This document shows positions 1-6,701 of a stretch of DNA of 64,000 nt, one piece after another. The position numbers were made by a program, and so were the translations under genes. The stretch lies in the NCBI RefSeq assembly GCF_025148445.1, contig NZ_CP102270.1, positions 248,001 through 312,000 on the forward strand. Reading direction: 5' to 3'. A model generated the notes under the pieces. That model did no database searches, was not told the origin of the DNA, and worked only from the letters and a program-made list of their open reading frames with translations. Each line of letters opens with the position of its first letter. Position 1 is the stretch's first letter. The DNA comes from Eshraghiella crossota (lineage in GTDB: Bacteria; Bacillota; Clostridia; Lachnospirales; Lachnospiraceae).

Positions 1-68
1 ACCTAAAGTTAGGTTTAGGTATTACAATTACTTCATTATATAATAAAAAAAAGAAGGAGTAAATATTT

Positions 69-1826
69 ATGTTAATTGATAATGTAAAATCCCCTGAAGA
101 CATCAAAGGGTTTAGTAAAGAACAGTTAGAGAAACTGGCAGAGGAGATAAGAAAAGGTCTTATGAACCGCCTCTCTAAGAAGGGCGGACATTTTGGACCT
201 AATTTTGGATTCGTGGAAGCAACTATTGCACTCCATTATGTTTTCAATTCGCCTGTGGATAAATTTGTATTTGACGTATCTCATCAGAGTTATGTGCATA
301 AAATGCTTACAGGACGTAAAGACGCATATTTTTATGATGAGCATTTTGCAGATGTGTCAGGTTATACCAATCCTGAAGAAAGTGAACACGATTTTTTCAA
401 TGTGGGACATACTTCTACGTCAATCAGTCTTGCCTGCGGCCTTGCAAAGGGACGTGACTTGAAGGGTGATAATGAAAATATTGTTGCGGTAATCGGCGAT
501 GGTTCATTAAGTGGCGGTGAAGCATTGGAAGGGCTGGATTTCGCTTCGGAGCTTAACAGCAATTTTATTATCATTGTCAATGATAATGATATGTCAATTG
601 CGGAAAATCATGGCGGACTGTATAAGAACCTGAAAGAACTTCGTGATTCTGACGGAACATGTGAATGTAATCTTTTTAAGGCAATGGGACTTGATTACAG
701 ATATGTCGCTGACGGTAATAATATTGAGTCATTAATCAAAGCCTTTGAAGAGGTTAAAGATATAGACCACCCTGTTGTTGTCCACATCAATACATTAAAG
801 GGTAAAGGGTATAAGCCTGCTGAGACCAATAAGGAGAACTGGCACTGGTGCATGCCTTTTGACGTTGAAACAGGTAAAAGCAATGTGGACGATTTCGGTG
901 AGGATTATGGCAGACTTACCTGCGAATATCTTTTGAAAAAAATGAAGCAGGATAAAAGCGTTGTTGTAATTGTAGCCGCAGTTCCTACCTGTATAGGTTT
1001 TACCGGGGATAAGAGAAAAGAAGCCGGTAAACAGTTTATTGATGTGGGAATTGCTGAAGAACATGCAGTTGCAATGGCATCAGGAATTGCCAAAAACGGC
1101 GGCAAACCTGTATTTGCAACTCACTCAAGCTTTTTCCAGAGAACTTATGACCAGATATCCCAGGACCTTTGTATCAATAATAATCCTGCAACATTGCTTG
1201 TAAACACAGCTTCCGTATATGGCATGAATGACGTTACCCACCTTGGAATATATGACATTCCTATGATGTCCAATATTCCTAATCTTGTGTACCTTGCACC
1301 TACAAGCTGTGAGGAATATTTTGCTATGCTTGAATGGAGTATTGAACAGAATGAACATCCTGTGGCAATAAGAATCCCATGCAACGGCGTAATCAGAACA
1401 GGTAAAGAAGCAGACGCAGACTACAGCGTAATCAACAGATATAAAGTGACAGAGTCAGGACAGGATATTGCAATTATTGCACTTGGTGATTTCTATCAGA
1501 TTGGTGAAAAGCTAGCAGAGTTAATTGCCGACAAGACAGGAGTGGCACCAACACTTATCAATCCAAGATACATCACAGGTATTGACAATGAAATGCTTGA
1601 GGACCTCAAAAAGAACCATACAAAAGTAGTAACCCTTGAGGACGGAATACTTGACGGCGGATTTGGCGAAAAGATTGCAGCTTTCTATGCCGCAACGGAT
1701 ATGAAAGTCTACAATTATGGCTTAAAGAAGGAGTTTATTGACAGATATTCAGTAGATGAGATTTTAAAAGAGAACCGTATTACTCCGAAACAGATTTTTG
1801 AGGATTTACACATTGTGTCAGATTGA
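69..1826 (+). CDS. 1-deoxy-D-xylulose-5-phosphate synthase-like thiamine-diphosphate enzyme
   Basis: 585 residues, slightly shorter than typical DXS (about 620). DXS family members condense pyruvate and glyceraldehyde 3-phosphate, feeding MEP isoprenoid, thiamine and pyridoxal synthesis. The N-terminal part has SHQSYVHK and LTGR as in DXS, and a ThDP/Mg site from GDGSLSGG (about residue 143) to NDND (about 172). The pyrimidine-domain Glu is in GIAEEHAVAMASG. The active-site THLG (THQG in DXS) is kept, but the usual DRAG motif, whose Arg contacts the substrate phosphate, is replaced by NTAS. A C-terminal transketolase domain is present. AAGGAG lies 9 bases before the ATG. The family is secure; the exact substrate is not. 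Confidence 0.8.
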   Translation: MLIDNVKSPEDIKGFSKEQLEKLAEEIRKGLMNRLSKKGGHFGPNFGFVEATIALHYVFNSPVDKFVFDVSHQSYVHKMLTGRKDAYFYDEHFADVSGYTNPEESEHDFFNVGHTSTSISLACGLAKGRDLKGDNENIVAVIGDGSLSGGEALEGLDFASELNSNFIIIVNDNDMSIAENHGGLYKNLKELRDSDGTCECNLFKAMGLDYRYVADGNNIESLIKAFEEVKDIDHPVVVHINTLKGKGYKPAETNKENWHWCMPFDVETGKSNVDDFGEDYGRLTCEYLLKKMKQDKSVVVIVAAVPTCIGFTGDKRKEAGKQFIDVGIAEEHAVAMASGIAKNGGKPVFATHSSFFQRTYDQISQDLCINNNPATLLVNTASVYGMNDVTHLGIYDIPMMSNIPNLVYLAPTSCEEYFAMLEWSIEQNEHPVAIRIPCNGVIRTGKEADADYSVINRYKVTESGQDIAIIALGDFYQIGEKLAELIADKTGVAPTLINPRYITGIDNEMLEDLKKNHTKVVTLEDGILDGGFGEKIAAFYAATDMKVYNYGLKKEFIDRYSVDEILKENRITPKQIFEDLHIVSD

Positions 1827-1949
1827 GATAAAGAAAATTCGTTAAACAACAGGAATGAACCGCAAGTAGTTCTGCGAGCATTTTAACATACCATACAGGA
1901 CGGTTACCGAATGGGGCGTGGAACCCGCTGCGGGTCTGCTTGTTGTGAA

Positions 1950-2116
1950 TCTCTACCCAAATCGGGGAAATCGTCCGAAAAGGTAGAGAAATCCGAAGCC
2001 GCCGGTTGGAAATCTCTACCCAAACAGCGGGAAACAGCCGAAAGGGTAGAGAAATCCGCAGTTGCCGCCCGGAAATCTCTACCCAAACAGCGGAAATCGC
2101 CCGAAAAGGTAGAGAA
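1950..2116. repeat. Three 63-bp tandem palindromic repeats
   Basis: Three units start at 1950, 2013 and 2076, an exact 63-bp period. Each opens with TCTCTACCC and closes about 25 bases later with GGTAGAGA, so each transcribed unit could fold into a hairpin. The linkers between hairpins (GCC-rich) vary. The array is GC-richer than its surroundings. Because 63 is 21 codons and no stop falls in several frames, both strands show long but artefactual open frames. No function is recognised. Confidence 0.8.
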
Positions 2117-2175
2117 TCCCAGACCCGCTTCTTTTGACTTGAAGAAATTTCGGGAAATTGGAAGCAGGTAATGTT

Positions 2176-2256
2176 ATGAATAACAACACTTTAGAACAAA
2201 CCAACGCTATCGGATTATATGTCAGGAAAGGAAAATACGGCGGAATAAATATTTAA
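2176..2256 (+). pseudogene. Short KilA-N-type protein remnant
   Basis: A 26-codon frame encodes EQTNAIGLYVRKGKYGG near its middle. This resembles EQTNAIGIVSKAGRYGG in the KilA-N pseudogene near 56,950 of this window. Family members normally continue with a His-containing stretch, but here the frame stops at once. It is best read as a leftover scrap of a phage-type KilA-N gene. The match is short, so this is tentative. Confidence 0.35.
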
Positions 2257-2260
2257 TTCT

Positions 2261-2309
2261 CCACGAATCGTAGAATTCGCATAAATTCACCATATTCTAC
2301 GAATTGTGG
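2261..2309. promoter_or_regulatory. Inverted repeat upstream of the XRE regulator
   Basis: Arms of 16 bases (2261-2276 and 2294-2309) pair at 14 positions around a 17-base spacer; the arm core is ACGAATCGTAGAAT. It ends about 50 bases before the XRE-family gene. It could be that regulator's operator or a small mobile-repeat relic. The role is inferred from position only. Confidence 0.4.
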
Positions 2310-2360
2310 GTTTAAAATATGATGCACAAAGGATATTATGACCATGAAAGGAGGTAGATG

Positions 2361-2966
2361 ATGGACCAGATAAAGATTGGCGGATTTATTGCAGAAGAAA
2401 GGAAAAGGAAGGGATACACCCAGAAGATTCTTTCCGAAAAACTTGGAATAAGTGATAAGACAATTTCTAAATGGGAACGGGGAAACGGATTTCCTGAAGT
2501 ATCACTTCTGATTCCATTATGCAGTGAACTTGATATAACAGTTAATGAATTGCTCTCAGGAGAAAGGGTTTCTGAAGAGCAATATCGTAAGAAGGCGGAG
2601 GAAAACATGGTGAATTTAGTTAAAGAAGCACAGGAAAATAAAAAGAAAATAATTCTGTCGGTAATGGTAGGCATATTAACAATACTTGCCGCCGTTCCTC
2701 TATTTATGGTTGCGGGAATGTTTGATATGAGGACTGGTGTCAGAATAACATTTATTGTAATTGGTATAGTTGTATTGATAATAGGAATTGCAGTTGCGTG
2801 CATTATGGACAGAGAAGCAGGGGCTTTTGAATGTCCTGAATGTCATGAACGATTTATCCCTGATATGAAATCATATATCATGGCAGCGCATACACTGACT
2901 AAGAGAAAACTCACATGCCCTAAGTGTGGTGCACACAGATATTGTAAAAAAGTTCTTACAAAATAA
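2361..2966 (+). CDS. XRE-family regulator with membrane segments and zinc ribbon
   Basis: 201 residues. Residues 5-60 form a Cro/C1-type helix-turn-helix, with RKGYTQKILSEKLGISDKTISKWERG as the recognition region. A linker and two hydrophobic segments (about 95-140) suggest membrane anchoring. The C-terminal part has two CPxC-type pairs (CPECHERF and CPKCGAHRYC), a zinc ribbon. Regulators of this build are common in Lachnospiraceae; the targets are unknown. AAAGGAGG at 2347-2354 lies only three bases before an ATG at 2358, so the next ATG (2361) is preferred. The gene stands alone and converges on the flavoprotein gene downstream. Confidence 0.8.
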   Translation: MDQIKIGGFIAEERKRKGYTQKILSEKLGISDKTISKWERGNGFPEVSLLIPLCSELDITVNELLSGERVSEEQYRKKAEENMVNLVKEAQENKKKIILSVMVGILTILAAVPLFMVAGMFDMRTGVRITFIVIGIVVLIIGIAVACIMDREAGAFECPECHERFIPDMKSYIMAAHTLTKRKLTCPKCGAHRYCKKVLTK

Positions 2967-2976
2967 TATTAAATCA

Positions 2977-3000
2977 CCCCGGATTCATGTGAATCCGGGG
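2977..3000. terminator. Hairpin between convergent genes
   Basis: CCCCGGATTC pairs perfectly with GAATCCGGGG around a four-base loop. It sits between the XRE gene and the oppositely oriented flavoprotein gene. The T-run is weak on either side, so termination strength is uncertain. Confidence 0.6.
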
Positions 3001-3011
3001 CAGATAGCTTC

Positions 3012-4382
3012 TTATTTTTCACAGATATGTCTGGCTACATAGACACCGCTTGCGGAGGCGTGTGAAAGGGAGTGGGTAACACCGCTGCCGTCACCGATTA
3101 TGTACAGACCGTCATATTTACATTCAAGATTTTCATTGAGTTCAACTTCCATATTGTAGAATTTAACCTCAACACCGTAAAGCAATGTATCATCATTGGC
3201 GGTGCCGGGAGCAATTTTATCAAGGGCATAAATCATTTCGATAATTCCGTCAAGTATTCGCTTTGGAAGCACAAGGCTTAAATCACCCGGTGTAGCCTTA
3301 AGAGTAGGTGTTACAAGACCTTCTCTTATACGGGTCTCATTGCTTCTTCGGCCTCTGACAAGGTCGCCGAAACGCTGTACGATTACACCGCCGCCAAGCA
3401 TATTGGAAAGGCGGGCAATACTTTCGCCGTAACCGTTGCTGTCCTTGAAAGGCTCAGAAAAATGCTTTGCAACAAGGAGTGCGAAATTAGTATTTTCTGT
3501 CTGCATTTCCTCACCCTCATAACTGTGGCCGTTGACGGTTACGATTCCGTTGGTGTTTTCATTAACAACAATGCCGTGTGGATTCATACAGAAAGTACGG
3601 ACATTATCTTCAAACTGCTGTGTCCTGTATACGATTTTACTCTCGTATAATTCATCTGTAAGATGTGAAAAAATAACGGCAGGAAGTTCAACACGGACAC
3701 CGATGTCAACACGGTTTGATTTAGTAGGGATGTCCATTTCATGACATATATTTTCCATCCATTTACTGCCGCTTCTGCCCACAGATACGATACAGTTCTC
3801 ACATTCAAACTCATCGGAAGCTGTTTTAATAAGATACCCATTATCGGTACGGTTTATTGATACAACAGGTGTATCAAAGTGAAAATCAGCTTTTTCCTTC
3901 AATTCATTGTAGAGATTTTCAAGAACAACATAATTTATATCTGTTCCGAGGTGACGGACAGAAGCATCAAGAAGTTTTAATTTGTTCTGCATACAGATTT
4001 TCTTAAACTGTGTACCCGCAGTTGAAAAAAGCTTGGTGCCCTCGCCTCCGTGTTCCATATTAATTTCATCTACATATTTCATTAATTCTATGGCTTGTTG
4101 TTTACCTATGTATTCGTACAATGTTCCGCCAAAATCATTGGTAATGTTGTATTTGCCGTCAGAAAATGCACCTGCACCGCCAAAACCGCTCATGATGGAA
4201 CAGCTTTTACACTTAATGCAGGTGGGAATTTTGTCACCGTCAATAGGGCACTTCCTGTCAGATAACCGGTGCCCCGCTTCAAATACACCGATGGACAGGT
4301 CTGGATTTTTCTTTGCCAGCTCGTAAGTCGCAAATATACCGCCCGGCCCTGCACCGATTACAATAACGTCATAATGTTTCAT
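3012..4382 (-). CDS. FAD-dependent dehydrogenase of the COG2509 type
   Basis: 456 residues. It starts with a classic dinucleotide-binding motif, DVIVIGAGPGGIFATYELA, for FAD. A Cys-rich patch follows (KCPID...CIKCKSC, about residues 44-62), then GFGGAGAFSDGK. A second FAD motif, YIIGDGSGVTHSL, is near the C-terminus. This matches the uncharacterised FAD-dependent dehydrogenases of COG2509; substrate and partner are unknown. An AGGAGG site precedes the ATG. The gene is alone on this strand and sits behind an apparent purine riboswitch (4411-4507), which suggests a link to purine supply. That link is an inference. Confidence 0.85.
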   Translation of the reverse strand: MKHYDVIVIGAGPGGIFATYELAKKNPDLSIGVFEAGHRLSDRKCPIDGDKIPTCIKCKSCSIMSGFGGAGAFSDGKYNITNDFGGTLYEYIGKQQAIELMKYVDEINMEHGGEGTKLFSTAGTQFKKICMQNKLKLLDASVRHLGTDINYVVLENLYNELKEKADFHFDTPVVSINRTDNGYLIKTASDEFECENCIVSVGRSGSKWMENICHEMDIPTKSNRVDIGVRVELPAVIFSHLTDELYESKIVYRTQQFEDNVRTFCMNPHGIVVNENTNGIVTVNGHSYEGEEMQTENTNFALLVAKHFSEPFKDSNGYGESIARLSNMLGGGVIVQRFGDLVRGRRSNETRIREGLVTPTLKATPGDLSLVLPKRILDGIIEMIYALDKIAPGTANDDTLLYGVEVKFYNMEVELNENLECKYDGLYIIGDGSGVTHSLSHASASGVYVARHICEK

Positions 4383-4410
4383 TCAAAAACCTCCTGTGTT
4401 GTTTTAGACA

Positions 4411-4463
4411 TAAAAAAACCACAGACAGTTCACCTATAATAGATTATAGATAACTGTTTGCGG
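4411..4463 (-). terminator. Intrinsic terminator of the riboswitch expression platform
   Basis: On the minus strand CCGCAAACAGTT (4463-4452) pairs with AACTGTCTGTGG (4430-4419) at 11 of 12 positions. An inner hairpin (CTATAAT/ATTATAG) and seven U residues (4418-4412) complete it. The 5' arm is loop 3 plus the 3' strand of P3 of the aptamer, and the inner hairpin uses P1. Terminator and aptamer are therefore mutually exclusive, as in pbuE-type ON switches. Confidence 0.75.
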
Positions 4464-4507
4464 CAGCTAGTAGAAACATTCATCCTTATTATGAATATAT
4501 ATAACCT
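4441..4507 (-). promoter_or_regulatory. Purine riboswitch aptamer, guanine-type
   Basis: The 67-nt minus-strand RNA folds as a purine aptamer. P1 is AGGTTATA/TATAATCT. P2 is ATTCAT/ATGAAT with the 7-nt loop AATAAGG. J2/3 is GTTTCTAC, close to the conserved GUUUCUACC. P3 is TAGCTG/CAGTTA with loop CCGCAAA. The GG of loop 2 can pair with the CC of loop 3. The ligand-reading base just before the 3' strand of P1 is C, the guanine-specific identity. The neighbouring J3/1 base is U rather than the usual A. It controls the flavoprotein gene at 3012-4382. Confidence 0.82.
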
Positions 4508-4513
4508 TTTTAC

Positions 4514-4542
4514 AGAATAGCAAACCTGATAAAAAAAATCAA
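4514..4542 (-). promoter_or_regulatory. Promoter of the riboswitch-flavoprotein transcript
   Basis: On the minus strand TTGATT (4542-4537), a 17-base spacer and TATTCT (4519-4514) form a sigma-A-type promoter. Transcription would start near 4507, exactly at the 5' end of the aptamer. Confidence 0.6.
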
Positions 4543-4608
4543 TAAAATAAAAGAAATTGACATTAATTTTTTGAGTATTACTATGCAGTTAGAAGCAACT
4601 AACAGGAG

Positions 4609-4878
4609 CTATGAAAGGAGAATTTTGGAGGTGTAATCAAAAAAATCCTGATAATGATATAGAGATGCTCCAAATGACTCGGCATAAATTTTCAAATCTC
4701 TTTCACAAAGGGACTCAAACAAAAAGCCAAGTGCCTGCCACTCATCAATTAATCTTGGAGAATCTCCTTCAAGTACCGGCACCACACCATTTTTAATCAT
4801 AAATCTATTATCACCTCTTGAAAAAACTATATACCAATCGGAGGAATTTGGAATAATCAATCCGAAAGATTCATTCAT
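4609..4878 (-). CDS. Small hypothetical protein, possible remnant
   Basis: An 89-codon frame with protein-like composition, beginning MNESFGLIIPNSSDWYIVF and rich in aromatic and acidic residues. I do not recognise a family. No ribosome site precedes the ATG and no promoter is evident. It sits between the riboswitch promoter and the flagellin promoter, so it may be the stranded start of a decayed gene. Treat it as doubtful. Confidence 0.25.
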   Translation of the reverse strand: MNESFGLIIPNSSDWYIVFSRGDNRFMIKNGVVPVLEGDSPRLIDEWQALGFLFESLCERDLKIYAESFGASLYHYQDFFDYTSKILLS

Positions 4879-4955
4879 TTTCGCGGGGCTAAAAGGGATA
4901 AGCTGTTGGAAAAAGAAAAGAAATAAATTTTTTTATAAAATAATATACAAAAGGT

Positions 4956-4982
4956 TAATTAATTAAACTGCGTGTCCGATAT
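4956..4982 (+). promoter_or_regulatory. Sigma-28 flagellar promoter of flagellin 1
   Basis: TAAT (4956-4959), then 15 bases, then TCCGATAT ending at 4982. This fits the TAAA-N15-GCCGATAT consensus of sigma-D/sigma-28 with one change per element. The same arrangement precedes the second flagellin. Confidence 0.7.
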
Positions 4983-5053
4983 AAAAAATGTAACAAAGAA
5001 AAGTTACATAATCATATGATAATTGTGGGATGCCCAGGAATCTCATTATTATT

Positions 5054-5132
5054 CCGGCAAAAGGATTCGCCGGTGATAACGTTTAAGCGGAACAGAATAA
5101 GACACTGGCCGGTGTCATCTGTTACTGGCTTA
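5054..5132 (+). promoter_or_regulatory. Structured flagellin 1 leader with CsrA-like hairpin
   Basis: The 5' UTR is about 180 nt. Hairpin A is CCGGC (5054-5058) and GCCGG (5069-5073) with AAGGA in its loop, the ANGGA display favoured by CsrA. Hairpin B pairs TAAGC/GCTTA and AACAGA/TCTGTT around an inner GACAC/GTGTC stem. The Shine-Dalgarno itself is ATGGAGG, a second ANGGA. Most of this is shared with the flagellin 2 leader. CsrA control is an inference from the Bacillus hag precedent. Confidence 0.5.
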
Positions 5133-5169
5133 GATAATTTTAAAATTCAATTACATGGAGGTAATTATT

Positions 5170-6399
5170 ATGGTAGTACAGCACAATTTAACAGCTATGA
5201 ACTCTAACAGAATGTTAGGAGTAACAACAAGCAAACAGGCAAAATCAACAGAGAAGTTATCATCAGGTTATAAGATTAACAGAGCAGCCGATGATGCAGC
5301 AGGACTTTCAATTTCTGAAAAGATGAGAAAGCAGATCCGTGGACTTACACAGGCTTCTTCAAACGCACAGGATGGTATCAGTGCAGTGCAGACAGCAGAA
5401 GGTGCATTAAATGAAGTTCAGGATATGTTACAGAGAATGAACGAACTTGCAGTTAAGGCAGCTAACGGAACTAACTCAGAAGATGACAGAAATTACATCC
5501 AGGATGAAGTTAACCAGCTCATCAAGGAAATCGACAGAGTATCAACAACAACCAAGTTCAACGAGACATACCTCTTAAAGGGCGATGACGCTACAGCAGC
5601 AACTGTTGCAGATACAGCAGTTGATGCGGGTATAACAGGTAGTGCTACTGCTAACCCAACATTTACAATTGATTTTACCGGAATTACAGCTCCAACCGAA
5701 GGTAAGTCTGATGTTACAATTAATATTGCAGGTAAGTCATATTCTGTAACTGTAGAAAAAGGTGACGATGCAGCAAAGATTGGTGATAAGATAGCAAGTG
5801 CAATTAATAACAACAAGATTGTAGATGATACTGCAGGTGAATACGAAGCTACTAACGCTGACGGAACCATTACACTTACAGGCGCTAAGAAAGCAGCAGC
5901 TACAACTGATTTATCAGCAACAGCGAACAAAGACGTAACAGTTAAATCATCAGGAATTCTTACACTTGATCTTCACGTTGGTGCAGACTCAACAGCAGAC
6001 AACCAGATTAGCGTAGATATCAAGCAGATGTCAGCAGATGTACTTGGATTAAAGACAGGCAAGTCATCAACAACAGCAGCAGAGAATGATACACTTCTTG
6101 TAAATGGATCAAATGATGATAATGCAAGAAAAGCAATCGATACAATCGCATCAGCACTTCAGGAAGTATCTAAGCAGCGTTCAGCACTTGGTGCAGCTCA
6201 GAACCGTCTCGAGCATACAATCGCTAACCTTGACAACGTTGTTGAAAATACAACAAGCGCTGAATCATCAATCCGTGATACAGATATGGCAACAGAGATG
6301 GTTAAGTACTCTAACAACAACATCCTTGCACAGGCAGGTCAGGCAATGCTTGCACAGGCTAACCAGTCTAACCAGGGTGTATTATCATTACTTCAGTAA
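5170..6399 (+). CDS. fliC: Flagellin 1
   Basis: 409 residues; the filament subunit exported by the flagellar type III apparatus. The D0/D1 N-terminal domain (1 to about 145) starts MVVQHNLTAMNSNRML and includes LQRMNELAVKAANGTNS, the region that carries the TLR5 contact in other flagellins. A variable, Thr/Ala-rich domain covers about 146-265. The conserved C-terminal domain ends AGQAMLAQANQSNQGVLSLLQ. The ATG at 5170 is chosen because an upstream in-frame ATG overlaps the GGAGG site. It is nearly identical to the next gene outside the central domain. Expression is probably by sigma-28. Confidence 0.95.
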   Translation: MVVQHNLTAMNSNRMLGVTTSKQAKSTEKLSSGYKINRAADDAAGLSISEKMRKQIRGLTQASSNAQDGISAVQTAEGALNEVQDMLQRMNELAVKAANGTNSEDDRNYIQDEVNQLIKEIDRVSTTTKFNETYLLKGDDATAATVADTAVDAGITGSATANPTFTIDFTGITAPTEGKSDVTINIAGKSYSVTVEKGDDAAKIGDKIASAINNNKIVDDTAGEYEATNADGTITLTGAKKAAATTDLSATANKDVTVKSSGILTLDLHVGADSTADNQISVDIKQMSADVLGLKTGKSSTTAAENDTLLVNGSNDDNARKAIDTIASALQEVSKQRSALGAAQNRLEHTIANLDNVVENTTSAESSIRDTDMATEMVKYSNNNILAQAGQAMLAQANQSNQGVLSLLQ

Positions 6400-6435
6400 T
6401 TATAATCAGTTGATAAAACATACCATAATAGAAAA

Positions 6436-6462
6436 GGCGTTCGGGAAACCGGACGTCTTTTT
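6436..6462 (+). terminator. Terminator of flagellin 1
   Basis: GGCGTTCGG pairs with CCGGACGTC around GAAA, followed by five T. An almost identical hairpin follows flagellin 2. Confidence 0.85.
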
Positions 6463-6497
6463 ATTATAAAATTTTATCAAAAAATTTTAAAAAAGGT

Positions 6498-6524
6498 TAA
6501 GTAAATGTATTCTGTGCCCGATAT
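6498..6524 (+). promoter_or_regulatory. Sigma-28 flagellar promoter of flagellin 2
   Basis: TAAG (6498-6501), 15 bases, then CCCGATAT ending at 6524. Spacing and the flanking AGGTTAA match the flagellin 1 promoter, so each copy has its own start. Confidence 0.7.
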
Positions 6525-6585
6525 AAAAAATGTAGCAAAGAATATCATATGATGAATATGGGAACCTGGGAATCCCATCATTATT

Positions 6586-6664
6586 CCGGCAAAAGGATTC
6601 GCCGGAGATAATGTTTAAGCGGAACAGAGTGAGACACTGGCCGGTGTCATCTGTTATTGGCTTA
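6586..6664 (+). promoter_or_regulatory. Structured flagellin 2 leader
   Basis: Same two hairpins as in the first leader: CCGGC/GCCGG with AAAAGGATT in the loop, then TAAGC/GCTTA plus AACAGA/TCTGTT enclosing GACAC/GTGTC. The upstream part of the leader differs between the copies and here carries an extra ATGGGA/TCCCAT hairpin (about 6557-6577). Retention of only the downstream hairpins suggests they are functional. Confidence 0.5.
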
Positions 6665-6701
6665 GATAATTTTAAATTTCAATTACATGGAGGTAATTAT
6701 T

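Noticed and set aside
1950-2116. CRISPR array
   Set aside because: Only three units without constant repeat/unique spacer structure; the units themselves are palindromic and adjacent, and no cas gene is present.
1904-2171. Open frames on both strands through the 63-bp repeats
   Set aside because: The repeat length is a multiple of three and lacks stops in several frames, so long frames arise automatically; no ribosome site fits and the product is low-complexity.
5054-5132. c-di-GMP riboswitch in the flagellin leader
   Set aside because: None of the conserved GEMM motif blocks is present; hairpins fit CsrA-type display better.
5155-5169. Upstream ATG as flagellin start
   Set aside because: It overlaps the GGAGG ribosome site; the ATG at 5170 gives the canonical MVVQHNLTAMN start. 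The same holds for the second flagellin.
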